Source: Prorocentrum cordatum
Lineage: Eukaryota; Sar; Dinophyceae; Prorocentrales; Prorocentraceae
NCBI GenBank assembly: GCA_963575745.1
Contig: CAUYUJ010002735.1
Span: 22,350 to 86,349, forward strand
Length of the DNA: 64,000 nt
Direction: 5' to 3'
Of the stretch, positions 54,401 to 64,000 are shown in pieces. Position 1 is the first letter of the stretch; the number at the start of each line of letters is the position of its first letter. The position numbers and the translations under genes are program-made. Under the pieces are notes generated by a model. The model was not told the origin of the DNA. It made no database searches and saw only the letters and a list, made by a program, of their open reading frames with translations.

Positions 54401-56231
54401 CAGAACCAGACGTCTTGGGTGGCATCGGTGTGATCAACCAGCACAGCTGCCTCGGCGGTAGTCCCAAAGACTCCATCGCCTTGAACATCAGGGCGACCAC
54501 CTCGAGGGCCTGATCCTCCCAGGGAAGGAAGTGACGCGGATGAAAATGATCAGGCGCTGCCGTGGTGTTGTGCGAGAACGATCGCGCAACTGCACGTATC
54601 TCGCCAGGATTCACCTTCGGCAACGCCGTTCGGTCAGGAATCCATGCTGGCACTGGACGGGAACTGGACCACAACCTCTTGTACAACTCCGCTTCGTGCC
54701 GAACAACATCGTGCACATGGGCCGACACACCATGGGCCGTTGGGACCACCGTGGGCTGAGCAACGTCACGGTACTTCGTAGCGCGGTGGAGGACGCGTGA
54801 GCCATTGGAAACAGCTATGGCACACCACTCCTTCCACTTCTGGCGGTCCTCCTGGGTAGCTCCATTGACCGCGAGCTTGACGTCAGGCTCAATGTCCCCT
54901 AGGAACTCGCGGCATGCCTCCTCCCCGAAGCCAGCCTGCACCACGCCGCGCGCCTGCTGAACAGATCGATCGAGGCGCGTGGCAAGACCCTGCCCATGGT
55001 AGTTGGCCGTCGCGAAGTGGAGGATCTCCTCAGCAGCCAACGACAGGTCCTGCACGGACGGGTTGGCCACCGTCTTGCACTGCATGATGCAGAGGAAGGA
55101 AGACTGCAACCATTGCCAACCCTCGGCCACAGCCTGCAGGTCGGACGCGTCTTTGACCGCATAGGTGATGTCGATCCACCGGGGTTGCAAGTACCGAGCG
55201 AAATCAAACAGAACTTTGCGATCCTGATGACCCACAGCGTTCGCGATAGCCTCTCCGGCTGCGACAGCGAAGTGGCCCCACGCCGCCGAGAGAAGGCCCC
55301 ATCCAACTCCAAGGGGAGACTCAGGATCGCCACAGGACTGGACAGCAGCTTCGGCAACACACCGAGCGCCAGTGTAGGTGGGCGGCTGCACTTGCGGCCC
55401 GATGATGATCTGGGTGTCCATCTTTGGCGCCACCGTGTAGACCAGCCGCTTAACGTGCTCAGCATCACCTTTGAGGACAATATGAACAGGCCGATGGCCT
55501 CGCTTGGCCCACTGGACATTAATGCCCACACTGGCATACATCCTCATGGCCGCTGAGTTGAGGAGGAACAAATCGATAACAGACTGACCTGTACCTCCTC
55601 GAAACGTGACAGAAGACGAGCTCACAATCAAACAACCAACGTGAGCGGGGAACTGGCTCGCCTCCAACTCGCCTTGGCACAAGTTCCAATCACCACCAAT
55701 GACGACTGGACCGTCCAGTGCCTCAGCAGCGAGGCCCAACTCTTGCAACAGCCTGCCGTTGCGGCCAGCGGCGCCCTCACCAGTGTGCAGGCACACGTTG
55801 AAGGCATGCAGGCCGACAGGCAGCTCGGGTATCTCGATGAGAACATGCTGAACTCGGTTCGGGACGACCTCATGCGCACCGACGCTAGGAGGACGAAGTC
55901 CGCGACGATCGCGCACGGCAACAACAACACCTGCCGACGGCACAGAACCAGAAGCCGGCAGGCTCGGCAAAGCCATAAGCCTCCAACCCCGCACACCGCA
56001 CCGTGAAGCCAAAGCCCCGACGTGCTCGCTGATGTGCCCGAACTCCCGCAGCAGCACCACGCTCGCCATCGTGCTGGCGATGCGCTTCTTGACGGACGCC
56101 TTGCCGCCGCTGGCGTTGTAGGTCTCGATGCTGAACTCAGCGCCGACCGTCGGCCTGGCCCCGCTCGGCGGCGCCCGCCCACGCCCAGGCAGCCCACAAA
56201 CGTCAGGCCAGGCAGTCGAAGGACTACCCAT
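51419..56231 (-). pseudogene. LINE ORF2 polyprotein (endonuclease, reverse transcriptase, RNase H), frameshifted
   Basis: Start ATG at 56231 overlaps the ORF1 stop. Segment 1 (56231-53997, 744 aa): APE endonuclease with FSIETYNASGG (33-43), LREFG (61-65), GGDWN (179-183), VIDLFLLN (218-225) and GHRPVH (245-250); then reverse transcriptase with NTTAAPDHFHPRHFLPW, motif A ADFSKFYERI (679-688) and motif B CGLPAG (735-740). A frameshift at about 54005 leads to segment 2 with the catalytic FVSYIDD (53909-53926). A second shift at about 52970 enters a CDGLCACGQRQTIKQC motif and RNase H. A third at about 52400 enters the last RNase H His and a C-terminal CEVCF..CLKC region. Domain order and all key acidic residues remain, so decay is recent. 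The shifts could also include assembly errors. Confidence 0.85.
52300..52640 (-). other. RNase H domain of the LINE
   Basis: LDVAPDGSCTRPG (first Asp), SIAERVAL (Glu) and GSDC (second Asp) appear in order in one frame. The final HARAHR..WAEANRFADHHAKL with its His and Asp lies in the next frame. This is the standard RNase H1 D-E-D-(H)D layout. Confidence 0.7.
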
Positions 56232-57256
56232 GCCGCGCTCGCTTGGCCGCCAGCTCGGACCACATAGTGTCGAAGGCGGACATGAAGTCATCGACGCTGC
56301 CTTCGCTCCGAGCATGATAGAGGGCCCGCTTCTGCACCTCTGTGGGGGCAGGCATAGCCTCATCAGCAGCATCAGCAGCAGGAAGAACAGTCCCAGCGCT
56401 GGCGGCACGGGCAGCAGCCTTGCTGGCGAACGCCGACTTGAGCTTGACCCATGCCTCAGACTTGAGGAGCGCGACGAGGTCGGGCTGGTCGGCCACGTCG
56501 TCCTCAACAAGGCCGATGTCGGCCGCAACGGTGGTGACGTTCTTGGCCGACTCGCTGAAAGCCGCGTCCAGCGCCGCCACCTCCAACTTCTTGGCTGCGA
56601 TAGTCTCCTTGCGCGTCGCGGTGCCCTTGGCCAGCTCCTCAAGCTGGCGATCCTTCTCACCCAACACTTTCTCCAACTTCTCCAGGCCGTTCCGCGCCCG
56701 CTGCAAATCCTGCTGCGTGCGCCGATGGAGGGCCTGGGGAGACAGTAGCGCACGCTTGTCCGCACGCAGCGTCTCCAACTGCTTCTCGATCGGACCCCGA
56801 AGATCCTTGTTGCGCTCGTCGGCGGGTGGAAGCTTCTTGATGCACTCCTCGAGCTCCGTGATCCGCTCGCCGAGCTTGGTACTCTGTGACTTCTTATCAG
56901 GGTCAGCGCCGTCTGCGGCCTCGCGCCACGGCGCTGTGCCGCCAGGCTTGGGCCACTCCTTGTGGGCGGCGCCAAGCGCTTCTCGATTGCCTGCATCCAC
57001 TCCGCGCAAGCTGCTTGGGGATGCCCTGCGTCGCCGAGCCTCCTTGCTTGAAGCCCGCCTTCTTGCCGCCGCCTCCGCCAGCATCAACCTCCTTGTGCTT
57101 CTGGCGAGCACGCGAAACGATGGCAGCGGGCGCGTCGCGGCCGCAGAGGCACAGGATGCGGCACGCCCAGTTCTCCGCGCGCCCGCATTGCCCGCAGCAC
57201 CAGTGGGACTTGCGCGGGCCTCGAAGCACAGTGACCGCTGGCGGCTGCGGCACCAT
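56224..57256 (-). pseudogene. LINE ORF1 (Cys motif plus coiled coil), frameshifted
   Basis: From ATG 57256 the product starts MVPQPPAVTVL, then has HWCCGQCGRAENWACRILCL, a Cys-rich zinc-binding-like motif near residues 16-36. After a frameshift at about 57010 the frame ending at 56224 continues with a long charged helix (ITELEECIKKLPPADERN ... EKLEKVLGEKDRQLEELAKG), a probable coiled coil for multimerisation. ORF1 proteins of LINEs bind element RNA and form particles. The stop TAG overlaps the ORF2 start region by a few bases, suggesting termination-reinitiation or a similar coupling for ORF2. Confidence 0.7.
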
Positions 57257-57387
57257 GCCTGGTATGAGAGAGACGCGCCGAGGTGGGGCGGACCACCTCA
57301 GCGCTCGCCCTGGGGCTGACCAGGGGAAGGACTGCAAACTGGCCGCGGACTACCGGTATCCACGCGTTCCCCTGTGGAACAAAGCAT

Positions 57388-57409
57388 CTTGAGCCAAAAT
57401 GGTTACGGG
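57388..57409 (-). other. Spliced-leader relict at the LINE 5' end
   Basis: Minus-strand CCGTAACCATTTTGGCTCAA followed by G matches the 21-nt leader core at 20 positions, the best match in the window. It is immediately followed by ATGC and the LINE 5' UTR and immediately preceded by the GGA/TCC tract, so it marks the exact 5' end of the inserted cDNA. Confidence 0.9.
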
Positions 57410-57562
57410 AAGGAGGAAGAGGAGGAGAAGGAGGAGGAGGAGGAGGAGGAGGAGGAAGAGGAGGAGAAGGAGGAGGAGGAGGAGGAGGGGGAGGGGGAGG
57501 AGGAGGAGGAGGAGGAGAAGGAGGACGAGGAGGAGGAGGAGGAGGAGGAGGAGGAGGAGATC
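57410..57562. repeat. (GGA)n tract at the 5' boundary of the LINE
   Basis: Imperfect GGA/GAA repeats ending GGAGGAGATCTGCGC, the same junction (in reverse complement) as at 59305-59320. Confidence 0.9.
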
Positions 57563-57925
57563 TGCGCCGCTGTCGCCACTTTCGTGGGCTCCTGGGAGGC
57601 CCAGCGGAGGTACGTCCAACGCGGATCACCTCGGGACCTCGCGGTGGCCTTGGGGGCTGCGATCTGCGCAACTGTCGCCACTTTCGCGGGCTCCTGGGAG
57701 GCCCAGCGGAGGTACGTCCAACGCGGATCACCTCGAGACCTCGTGGTGCCCTGGGGGGGCTGCGACCTGCGCCATTGTCGCCACTTTCATAGCCTCCTGG
57801 GAGGCCCAGCGGAGGTACGCCCAACGCGGATCACCTCGGGACCTCGCGGTGCCCTGGGGGGGCTGCGATCTGCGCAATTGTCGTCACTTTCGTGGGCTCC
57901 TGGGAGGCCCAACAGAGGTACGGCT
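57560..57925 (-). repeat. Family C satellite, short inverted array (about 3.5 copies)
   Basis: Reverse-complement orientation of the main array: TGTCGCCACTTTCGTGGGCT, CCTGGGAGGCCCAGCGGAGG, TACGTCCAACGCGGATCACC. Spacing is about 102 bp. Confidence 0.95.
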
Positions 57926-58150
57926 TACGCGTTGCGGCTGCTCTTCTTGCTGCGCTCTTCTGATTTCACTGCTGGATGCTCTTCTTCCGCACTGCGGGTT
58001 TCTCAGCATGCCCGTCAGCATTGAGTGGTCCTGAGTGTAATCACCACAGAAGGGTCGGGTACGTCGCGGGGTATTGTTTTGGACGAGGAACACATTAATC
58101 TCGTTAGACGACCACCTACGTTCAGAAGGCTGGTGGGGTTATTCCCCCTC
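57926..58150. other. No gene seen; unique sequence
   Basis: Short unique stretch between the inverted family C monomers and the CAT repeat. Confidence 0.4.
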
Positions 58151-58230
58151 CGCCTCCTCCTCCTCCTCCTCCTCCTCCTCACCATCATCATCACCATCAC
58201 CATCACCATCACCATCACCATCACCATCAC

Positions 58231-58306
<76 letters not shown>

Positions 58307-58442
58307 TCGTCATCGTCATCGTCATCATCATCATCATGATCATCATCATCATCATCATCAATCCTCATCCTCATCCTCATCCTCATCCTCATCCTCATCC
58401 TCATCCTCCTCCTCATCTTCATCATCATCCTCATCATCATCC

Positions 58443-58521
<79 letters not shown>

Positions 58522-58540
58522 GATGATCAGTACCATTATC
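58150..58540. repeat. (CTC)n then (CAT/CATCAC)n and (CCTCAT)n microsatellite
   Basis: About 390 bp of CATCAC, CAT and CCTCAT units with a short GTCATC interruption. Ser-, Met- and His-rich frames are artefacts. Confidence 0.95.
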
Positions 58541-58805
58541 AGTATCAGTATCATCATGCCATCTTAACATCACCATTACCCCGTCCCTTCCCAGCGTGTT
58601 ACAGGCCCCCAATCGCTGATGTCAGAGCAAGGGATTGGTCCAGTCCCGGGGCCGCCATCAGACGGTCCACGTATTCGAGGACACCGCAGTCGTTGGCAGG
58701 CAGCGCGCAAATGGAAGGGATGGACGGGCGAGCCAGGACGTCGGATGTGGCGCGAGCGCGGATCGCATGTTTCTTTCCCCCATCCCACCTCGCCCTCCCC
58801 CCATG
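58541..58805. other. No gene seen; unique sequence
   Basis: Ordinary sequence between microsatellites. No supported exon. Confidence 0.4.
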
Positions 58806-58922
58806 GAGGAGGATGGGGAGGAGGAGGAGGAGGAGGAGGAGGAGGAGGAGGAGGAGGAGGGGTAGGGGGAGGAGGGGGAGAAGGAGGAGGCGGAGGAGGA
58901 GGAGGAGGAAGAGGAGGAGGTC
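58806..58922. repeat. (GGA)n tract
   Basis: GGAGGAGGAGG with a few GGGGGA interruptions. Confidence 0.95.
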
Positions 58923-59054
58923 ATCTTATCTCACCTCGCCCTCCCCCCTCACTCTTCCTGGGCACAGCATAGCGGCGGACGCGGGTCCACCCACCACCTG
59001 CCCCTGGGCCCGCTGCCGAGGAGCGCGCCTTGCAGCCGCCCCATCAGCATCGGT

Positions 59055-59222
59055 AAATACTCGCTCCCCTCCCTCGCCCTCCCCTCCCCAGCCTCCTCTC
59101 GCTGCCATTGGGGTGCCCCCCCCCCTTGCCCCTCGGCCTCGGGAAACTCGGGCTCCCCTCCCTCGCCCTCCCCTCCCCAGCCTCCTCTCGCTGCCACTGG
59201 GGTGCCCCCCCCCCCCCACCCC
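59055..59222 (+). repeat. Tandem duplication of an ~80-bp segment
   Basis: GCTCCCCTCCCTCGCCCTCC ... CTCTCGCTGCCAYTGGGGTG CCCCCC occurs twice, at 59066-59128 and 59150-59214. Confidence 0.85.
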
Positions 59223-59244
59223 GCGGGAACGCACGCTCGCGGCG

Positions 59245-59455
59245 AGCCGCGCTGGGCGCACCTCCGCGTGGGCCTCCCAGAAGCCCACGACAGTGGCGAC
59301 AATTGCGCAGATCTCCTCCTCCTCCTCCTCCTCCTTCCTCCTCCTCCTCCTCCTCCTCCTTTCCCCTCTTCCTCCTCCTCCTCCTCCTCCTCCTCCTCCT
59401 CCTCCTCCTCCTCCTCCTCCTCCTCCTCCTCCCCAGGGTGGTTGGCTCCCAGGGG
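59245..59455 (+). repeat. Family C monomer, (CTC)n tract and CCCAGGGTGGTTGGCT flank
   Basis: One family C monomer runs to GCGCAGATC and then straight into about 120 bp of CTC repeats ending CCCCAGGGTGGTTGGCTCCC. Both borders are the reverse complements of the outer borders of the GGA tracts on either side of the LINE (51185-51205 and 57555-57565). Confidence 0.85.
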
Positions 59456-62400
59456 GCCCCAGGAGGCCCCGAAAGTGGCGACAGTGGCGCAGATCGCAGC
59501 ACCCCAAGGGGCGCCGCGAGGTCCCGAAGTGATCCGCGTTGGGCGTACCTCCGCGTGGGCCTCCCGGGAAGCCACGAAAGTGGCGACAATTGCGCAGATC
59601 GCAGCCCCCCAGGGCACCGCGAGGTCCCGATGTGATCCGCGTTGGACGTACCTCCGCTGGGCCTCCCAGGAAGCCACGAACATGGCGACACATGAGCAGA
59701 TCGCAACCCCCCAGGGAGCCGCGAGGTCCCGAGGAGATCCGCGTTGGACGTACCCCCGCTGGGCCTCCCAGGAGGCCACGGAAATGGCGACAATGGCGCA
59801 GATCGCAGCCCCCCAAGACGCCGCGAGGCACCAAAATGATCAGCGTTGGACGTACCTCCGCTGGGCCTCCCAGGATGCCACGAAAGTGGCGACGGTGGCG
59901 CAGATCGCAGCCCCGAGGGCGCCGCGAAGTCCCGAGGTGATCCGCGTTGGGCGTACCTCCGCTGGGCCTCCCAGGAGGCCACGAACGTGACGACAATGGC
60001 GCAGATCGCAACCCCCCCAGGGCGCCGCGAGGTCCCGAGGTGATCCGCGTTGGACGTACCTCCGCTGGGCCTCCCAGGAGGCCACGAAAGTGGCGACAAT
60101 GGCGCAGATCGCAGCCCGCCAGGGAACTGCGAGGTCCCGAGGTGATCCGCGTTGGACGTACCTCCGCTGGGCCTCCCAGGAGGCCACGAAAGTGGCGACA
60201 GTGGCGCAGATCGCAGCCCCCCAGGGCGCCGCGAGGTCCCGAGGTGATCCGCGTTGGACGTACCTCCGCTGGGCCTCCCAGGAGGCCACGAAAGTGGCGA
60301 CAATGGCGCAGATCGCAGTCCCCAAGGGAACCGCGAGGTCCCGAGGTGATCCGCGTTGGGCGTACCTCCGCTGGGCCTCCCAGGAGGCCACGAAAGTGGC
60401 AACAGTGGCGCAGATCGCAGCCCCCAGGGCGCTGCGAAGCCCCGAGGTGATCCGCGTTGGGCGTACCTCCGCTGGGCCTCCCAAGAGGCCTGGCGACAAT
60501 GGCGCAGATCGCAGCCCCCCAGGGCGCCGCGAGGTCCCGAGGTGATCCGCGTTGGACGTACCCCCGCTGGGCCTCCCAGGAGGCCACGAAAGTGGCGACA
60601 ATGGCGCAGATCGCAACCCCCCAAGGCGCCGCGAGGTCCCGAGGTGATCAGCGTTGGACGTACCTCCGCTGGGCCTCCCAGGAGGCCACGAAAGTGGCGA
60701 CGGTGGCGCAGATCGCAGCCCCCCAGGGCGCCGCGAGGTCCCGAGGTGATCCGCGTTGGACGTACCTCCGCTGGGCCTCCCAGGAGCCCACGAAAGTGGC
60801 GACAAATGCGCAGATCGCAGCCCCCCAGGGCTCCGCGAGGTCCCGAGGTGATCAGCGTTGGACGTACCTCCGCTGGGCCTCCCAGGAGCCCACGAAAGCG
60901 GCGACGGTGGCGCAGGTCGCAGCCCCCCAAGGCGCCGCGAGGTCCCGAGGTGATCCGCGTTGGACGTACCTCCGCTGGGCCTCCCAGGAGCCCACGAACA
61001 TGGCGACAGTTGCGCAGATCGCAGCCCCCCAAGGCGCCGCGAGGTCCCGAGGTGATCCGCGTCGGACGTACCTCCTCTGGGCCTCCCAGGAGCCCACGAA
61101 AGTGGCGACAGTTGCGCAGATCGCAGCCCCCAAGGCACCCGAGGTCCCGAAGTGATCCGCGTTGGACGCACCTCCGCTGGGCCTCCCAGGAGCCCACGAA
61201 ACTGGCGACAATTGCGCAGATCGCAGCCCCCCAGGGCGCCGCGAGGTCCCGAGGTGATCCGCGTTGGGCGTACCAGCCCTGGGCCTCCCAGTAGGCAACG
61301 AAATGGGGACGGTGGCCAGAATCGCAAGCCGACCCCAGGGCACCGCGAGGTCCCGAGGGTGATCCGCGTTGGACGTACCTCCGCTGGGCTCCCAGGAGCC
61401 CACGAAAGTGGCGAAGTGGCGCGATCGCAACCCCCCAAGTGCGCCGCGAGGTCCCGAGGTGATCCGCGTTGGACGTGCCTCCGCTGGGCCCCCCCGGAGG
61501 CCACGAACGTGGCGACAGTGGCGCAGATCGCAACCCCCCAAAGCGCCGCGAGGTCCCGAGGTGATCCGCGTTGGACGTACCTCCGCTGGGCCTCCCAGGA
61601 GGCCACGAAAGTGGCGACAAATGCGCAGATCGCAGCCCCCCAGGGCGCCGCGAAGCCCCGAGGTTATCCGCGTTGGACGTACCTCAGCTCGCCCTTCCAG
61701 GAGCCCACGAAAGTGGCGACAATGGCGCAGATCGCAGCCCCCCTGGGCGCCGCACGGTCCCGAGGTGATCCGCGTTGAGCGTACCTCCGCTGGGCCTCCC
61801 AGGAGGCGACGAAAATGGCGACAGTGGCGCAGATCGCAGCCCCCCAGGGCACCGCGAGGTCCCGAGGTGACCCGCGTTGGACGTACCTCCGCTGGGCCTC
61901 CCAGGAACCAACGAAAGTGGCGACAATGGCGCAAATCGCAGCCCCCCTGGGCGCCGCGAGGTCCCGAGGTGATCAGCGTTGGACGTACCTCCGCTGGGCC
62001 TCCCAGGAGGCCACGAACATGGCGACGGTGGCGCAGACCGCAGCCCCCAAGGGCGCCGCGAGGTCCCGAGGTGATCCGCGTTGGGCGTACTCCGCTGGGA
62101 CCTCCAGGAGGCTATGAAAGAGGCGACAAAAATGGCGCAAGAGCGGCAGCCCCCCAGGGCGCCGTGAGGTCCCGAAGTGACCCGCGTGGACGTACCTCTC
62201 CGTGGCATCCCAGGAGGCCACGAAACAAAAAAAAAAAAAAGGCCAGGCTACAATGGCCCAGATCGCAGCCCCCCAGGGCGCCGCGAGGTCCCGAGGTGAT
62301 CCGCGTTGGACGTACCTCCGCTGGGCCTCCCAGGAGCCCACGAAAGTGGCGACAATGCCGCAGATCGCAACCCCCCAGGGCGCCGCGAGGTCCCGAGGTG

Positions 62401-64000
62401 ATCCGCGTTGGGCGTACCTCCGCTAGGCCTCCCAGGAACCAACGAAAGTGGCGACAATGGCGCAGATCGCAACCCCCCAGGGCGCCGCGAGGTCCCGAGG
62501 TGATCCGCGTTGGGCGTACCTCCGCTGGGCAATCCCAGGAAGCCCACGGAAAGTGGCGACATAGGCGCAGATCGCAGCCACGAAAGTGGCGATAATGGCG
62601 CAGATCGCAGCCCCCCAAGGCACCGCGAGGTCCCGAGGTGATCCGCGTTGGGCGTACATCCGCTGGGCCTCCCAGGAGCCCACGATCCGAAAGTGGCGAC
62701 AGTGGCGCAGATCGCAGCCCCCCAGGGCGCAGCGAGGTCCCGAGGTGATCCGCGTTGGACGTACCTCCGCTGGGCCTCCCAGGAGCCCACGAAAGTGCGA
62801 CATGGCGCAGATCGCAGCCCCCCAGGCGCCGCGAGGTCCCGAGGTGATCCGCGTTCGGCGTACCTCCGCTGGGCCTCCCAGGAGCCAGCGAAAGTGGCGA
62901 CAATGGCGCAGATCGCAGCCCCCCAGGGCGCCGCGAGGTCCCGAGGTGATCCGCGTTGGACGTACCTCCGCTGGGCCTCCCAGGAGACGACGAAAGTGGC
63001 GACAATGACGCAGATCGCAGCCCCCCAGGGCGCCGCGAGGTCCCGAGGTGATCCGCGTTGGGCGTACCTCCGCTGGGCCTCCCAGGAGGCCACGAAAATG
63101 GCGACAATGGCGCAGATCGCAGCCCACCAGGGCGCCGCGAGGTCCCGAGGTGATCCGCGTTGGGCGTACCTCCGCTGGGCCTCCCATGAGCCCACGAAAG
63201 TGGCGACAATGGCGCAGATCGCAGCCCCCCCGTGCGCCGCGAAGTCCCGAGGTGAGCCGCGTTGGGCGTACCTCCGCTGGGCCTCCCAAGAGCCCACGAC
63301 AGTGGCGACAATGGCGCAGATCGCAGCCCCCCAGGGCGCCGCGAGGTCCCGAGGTGATCCGCGTTGGGCGTACCTCCGCTGGGCATCCAAGGAGCCCACG
63401 AACGTGGCGACACATGCGCAGATCGCAACCCCCCAGGGCGCCGTTGGGCGTACCTCCGCTGGGCCTCCCAGGAGCCCACGAACGTGGCGACAATGGCGCA
63501 GATCGCAGCCCCCCAGGGCGCCGCGAGGTCCCGAGGCGATCCGCGTTGGACGTACCTCCGCTGGGTCCCCCAGGAGGCCACGAACGTGGCGACAATTGCG
63601 CAGATCGCAGCCCCCCAGGGCGCCGCGAGGTCCCGAGGTGATCCGCGTTGGGCGTACCTCCGCTGGGCCTCCCAGGAGCCCACGAAAGTGGCGACAATGG
63701 CGCAAATCGCAACCCCCCAGGGCGCCGCGAGGTCCCGAGGTGATCCGCGTTGGGCGTACCTCCGCTGGGCATCCCAGGAGCCCACGAAAGTGGAGACAGT
63801 GGCGCAGATCGCAGCCACGAAAGTGGCGATAATGGCGCAGATCGCAGCCCCCCAAGGCACCGCGAGGTCCCGAGGTGATCCGCGTTGGGCGTACATCCGC
63901 TGGGCCTCCCAGGAGCCCACGATCCGAAAGTGGCGACAATGGCGCAGATCGCAGCCCCCCAGGGCGCCGCGAGGTCCAGTGATCCGCGTTGGACGTACCT
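59456..64000 (+). repeat. Family C satellite array (102-bp monomer, about 44 copies, runs off the window)
   Basis: Monomer: GTCCCGAGGTGATCCGCGTT, GGACGTACCTCCGCTGGGCC, TCCCAGGAGCCCACGAAAGT, GGCGACAATGGCGCAGATCG, CAGCCCCCCAGGGCGCCGCG plus AG. At 102 bp (34 codons) a frame without a stop in one monomer stays open through many. Frames up to 858 codons on the minus strand and 408 on the plus arise this way, in several phases at once. Monomers alternate GGAGCC/GGAGGC and TTGGACG/TTGGGCG variants. Confidence 0.97.
62224..62250 (+). repeat. A14 run replacing part of a family C monomer
   Basis: After GGAGGCCACGAAAC an A14 run and GGCCAGGCTA stand where other monomers read GTGGCGA. Confidence 0.85.

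Larger units (their letters stand above)
51263..57409 (-). mobile_element. Near-full-length LINE retrotransposon with a spliced leader at its 5' end
   Basis: A 6.1-kb non-LTR element on the minus strand. In order from 57409 down: a spliced-leader relict, a 130-bp 5' UTR, ORF1 with Cys-rich motif and coiled coil, an ORF1/ORF2 overlap, and ORF2 with APE-type endonuclease, reverse transcriptase, RNase H and a C-terminal Cys motif. A short 3' UTR then meets a GGA tract. No LTRs are present. Both ends abut (GGA)n, as if it inserted inside a GGA microsatellite. Several frameshifts mean this copy is probably inactive. The APE-RT-RNase H order fits the I/Jockey-like side of LINEs, but the exact clade is not determined. 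Confidence 0.85.

Noticed and set aside
56232-56996. N-terminal 255 codons of a 999-codon frame upstream of the ORF2 ATG
   Set aside because: Arg/Ser-rich out-of-frame reading of the ORF1 coiled-coil region; the true ORF2 begins at 56231.
59044-61620. 858-codon open frame on the minus strand (and similar 602-, 588-, 563- and 553-codon frames)
   Set aside because: They run through the 102-bp satellite in several phases at once; the translation is a 34-residue repeat. Length comes from monomer size, not selection I can demonstrate.

Overview
The window looks like nuclear DNA of a dinoflagellate. The main evidence is a set of degenerate copies of the 22-nt dinoflagellate spliced leader (core GTAGCCATTTTGGCTCAAG) lying just 5' of minus-strand coding sequence. 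Supporting evidence is short introns with GT-AG and apparently GC-AG or GA-AG ends, GC-rich exons, very low gene density, and thousands of bases of 80-100 bp satellites and microsatellites. A large-genome, GC-rich lineage such as Prorocentrum is possible, but the species cannot be fixed from sequence alone. No bacterial operons, promoters or ribosome binding sites are present.

Layout. 0-3.8 kb: microsatellites, a CCCGGG-rich minisatellite and small palindromic arrays. 3.8-10.2 kb: a giant imperfect inverted repeat in which two opposed arrays of a ~90-bp NotI-site satellite (family A) flank degenerate GTC-rich arms and a core of stacked ~25-bp palindromes. 10.2-16.9 kb: degenerate satellites (families C, D, E, F, H), one terminal exon, one isolated spliced-leader relict and an AT-rich inverted array. 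17.1-20.6 kb: two minus-strand intron-containing genes, each with a leader relict upstream; one sits between two blocks of the same 22-bp repeat (family G). 23.5-25.9 kb: an 89/90-bp satellite (family B) that switches monomer type halfway. 26.1-34.8 kb: minus-strand exons, including an 1137-aa, five-exon gene with an N-terminal Cys-rich motif, a P-loop and a possible cysteine-protease-like tail. 35.2-38.5 kb: a 2.2-kb nearly G-free CCAAAA block, then 600 bp of CA/CG repeat. 38.8-40.8 kb: a three-exon minus-strand gene with a papain-like C-terminal motif and a leader relict. 41-51 kb: simple repeats, an inverted pair of a CCTCTTGGGG family (J) and a 187-bp foldback element (K). 51.3-57.4 kb: a near-full-length LINE (ORF1 with Cys motif and coiled coil; ORF2 with APE endonuclease, reverse transcriptase and RNase H) broken by frameshifts, with a spliced leader fused to its 5' end. 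57.6-64 kb: a 102-bp satellite (family C) running to the window edge.

All recognisable genes are on the minus strand, consistent with the unidirectional gene arrangement and trans-splicing of dinoflagellates. Leader relicts in genomic DNA are the expected trace of mature mRNAs copied back into the genome by reverse transcriptase. The window holds both candidate retrogenes and a LINE of the kind that could supply the enzyme, and the LINE itself carries a leader. Its insertion point is a GGA microsatellite, and an uninterrupted relative of that locus lies about 2 kb away in opposite orientation.
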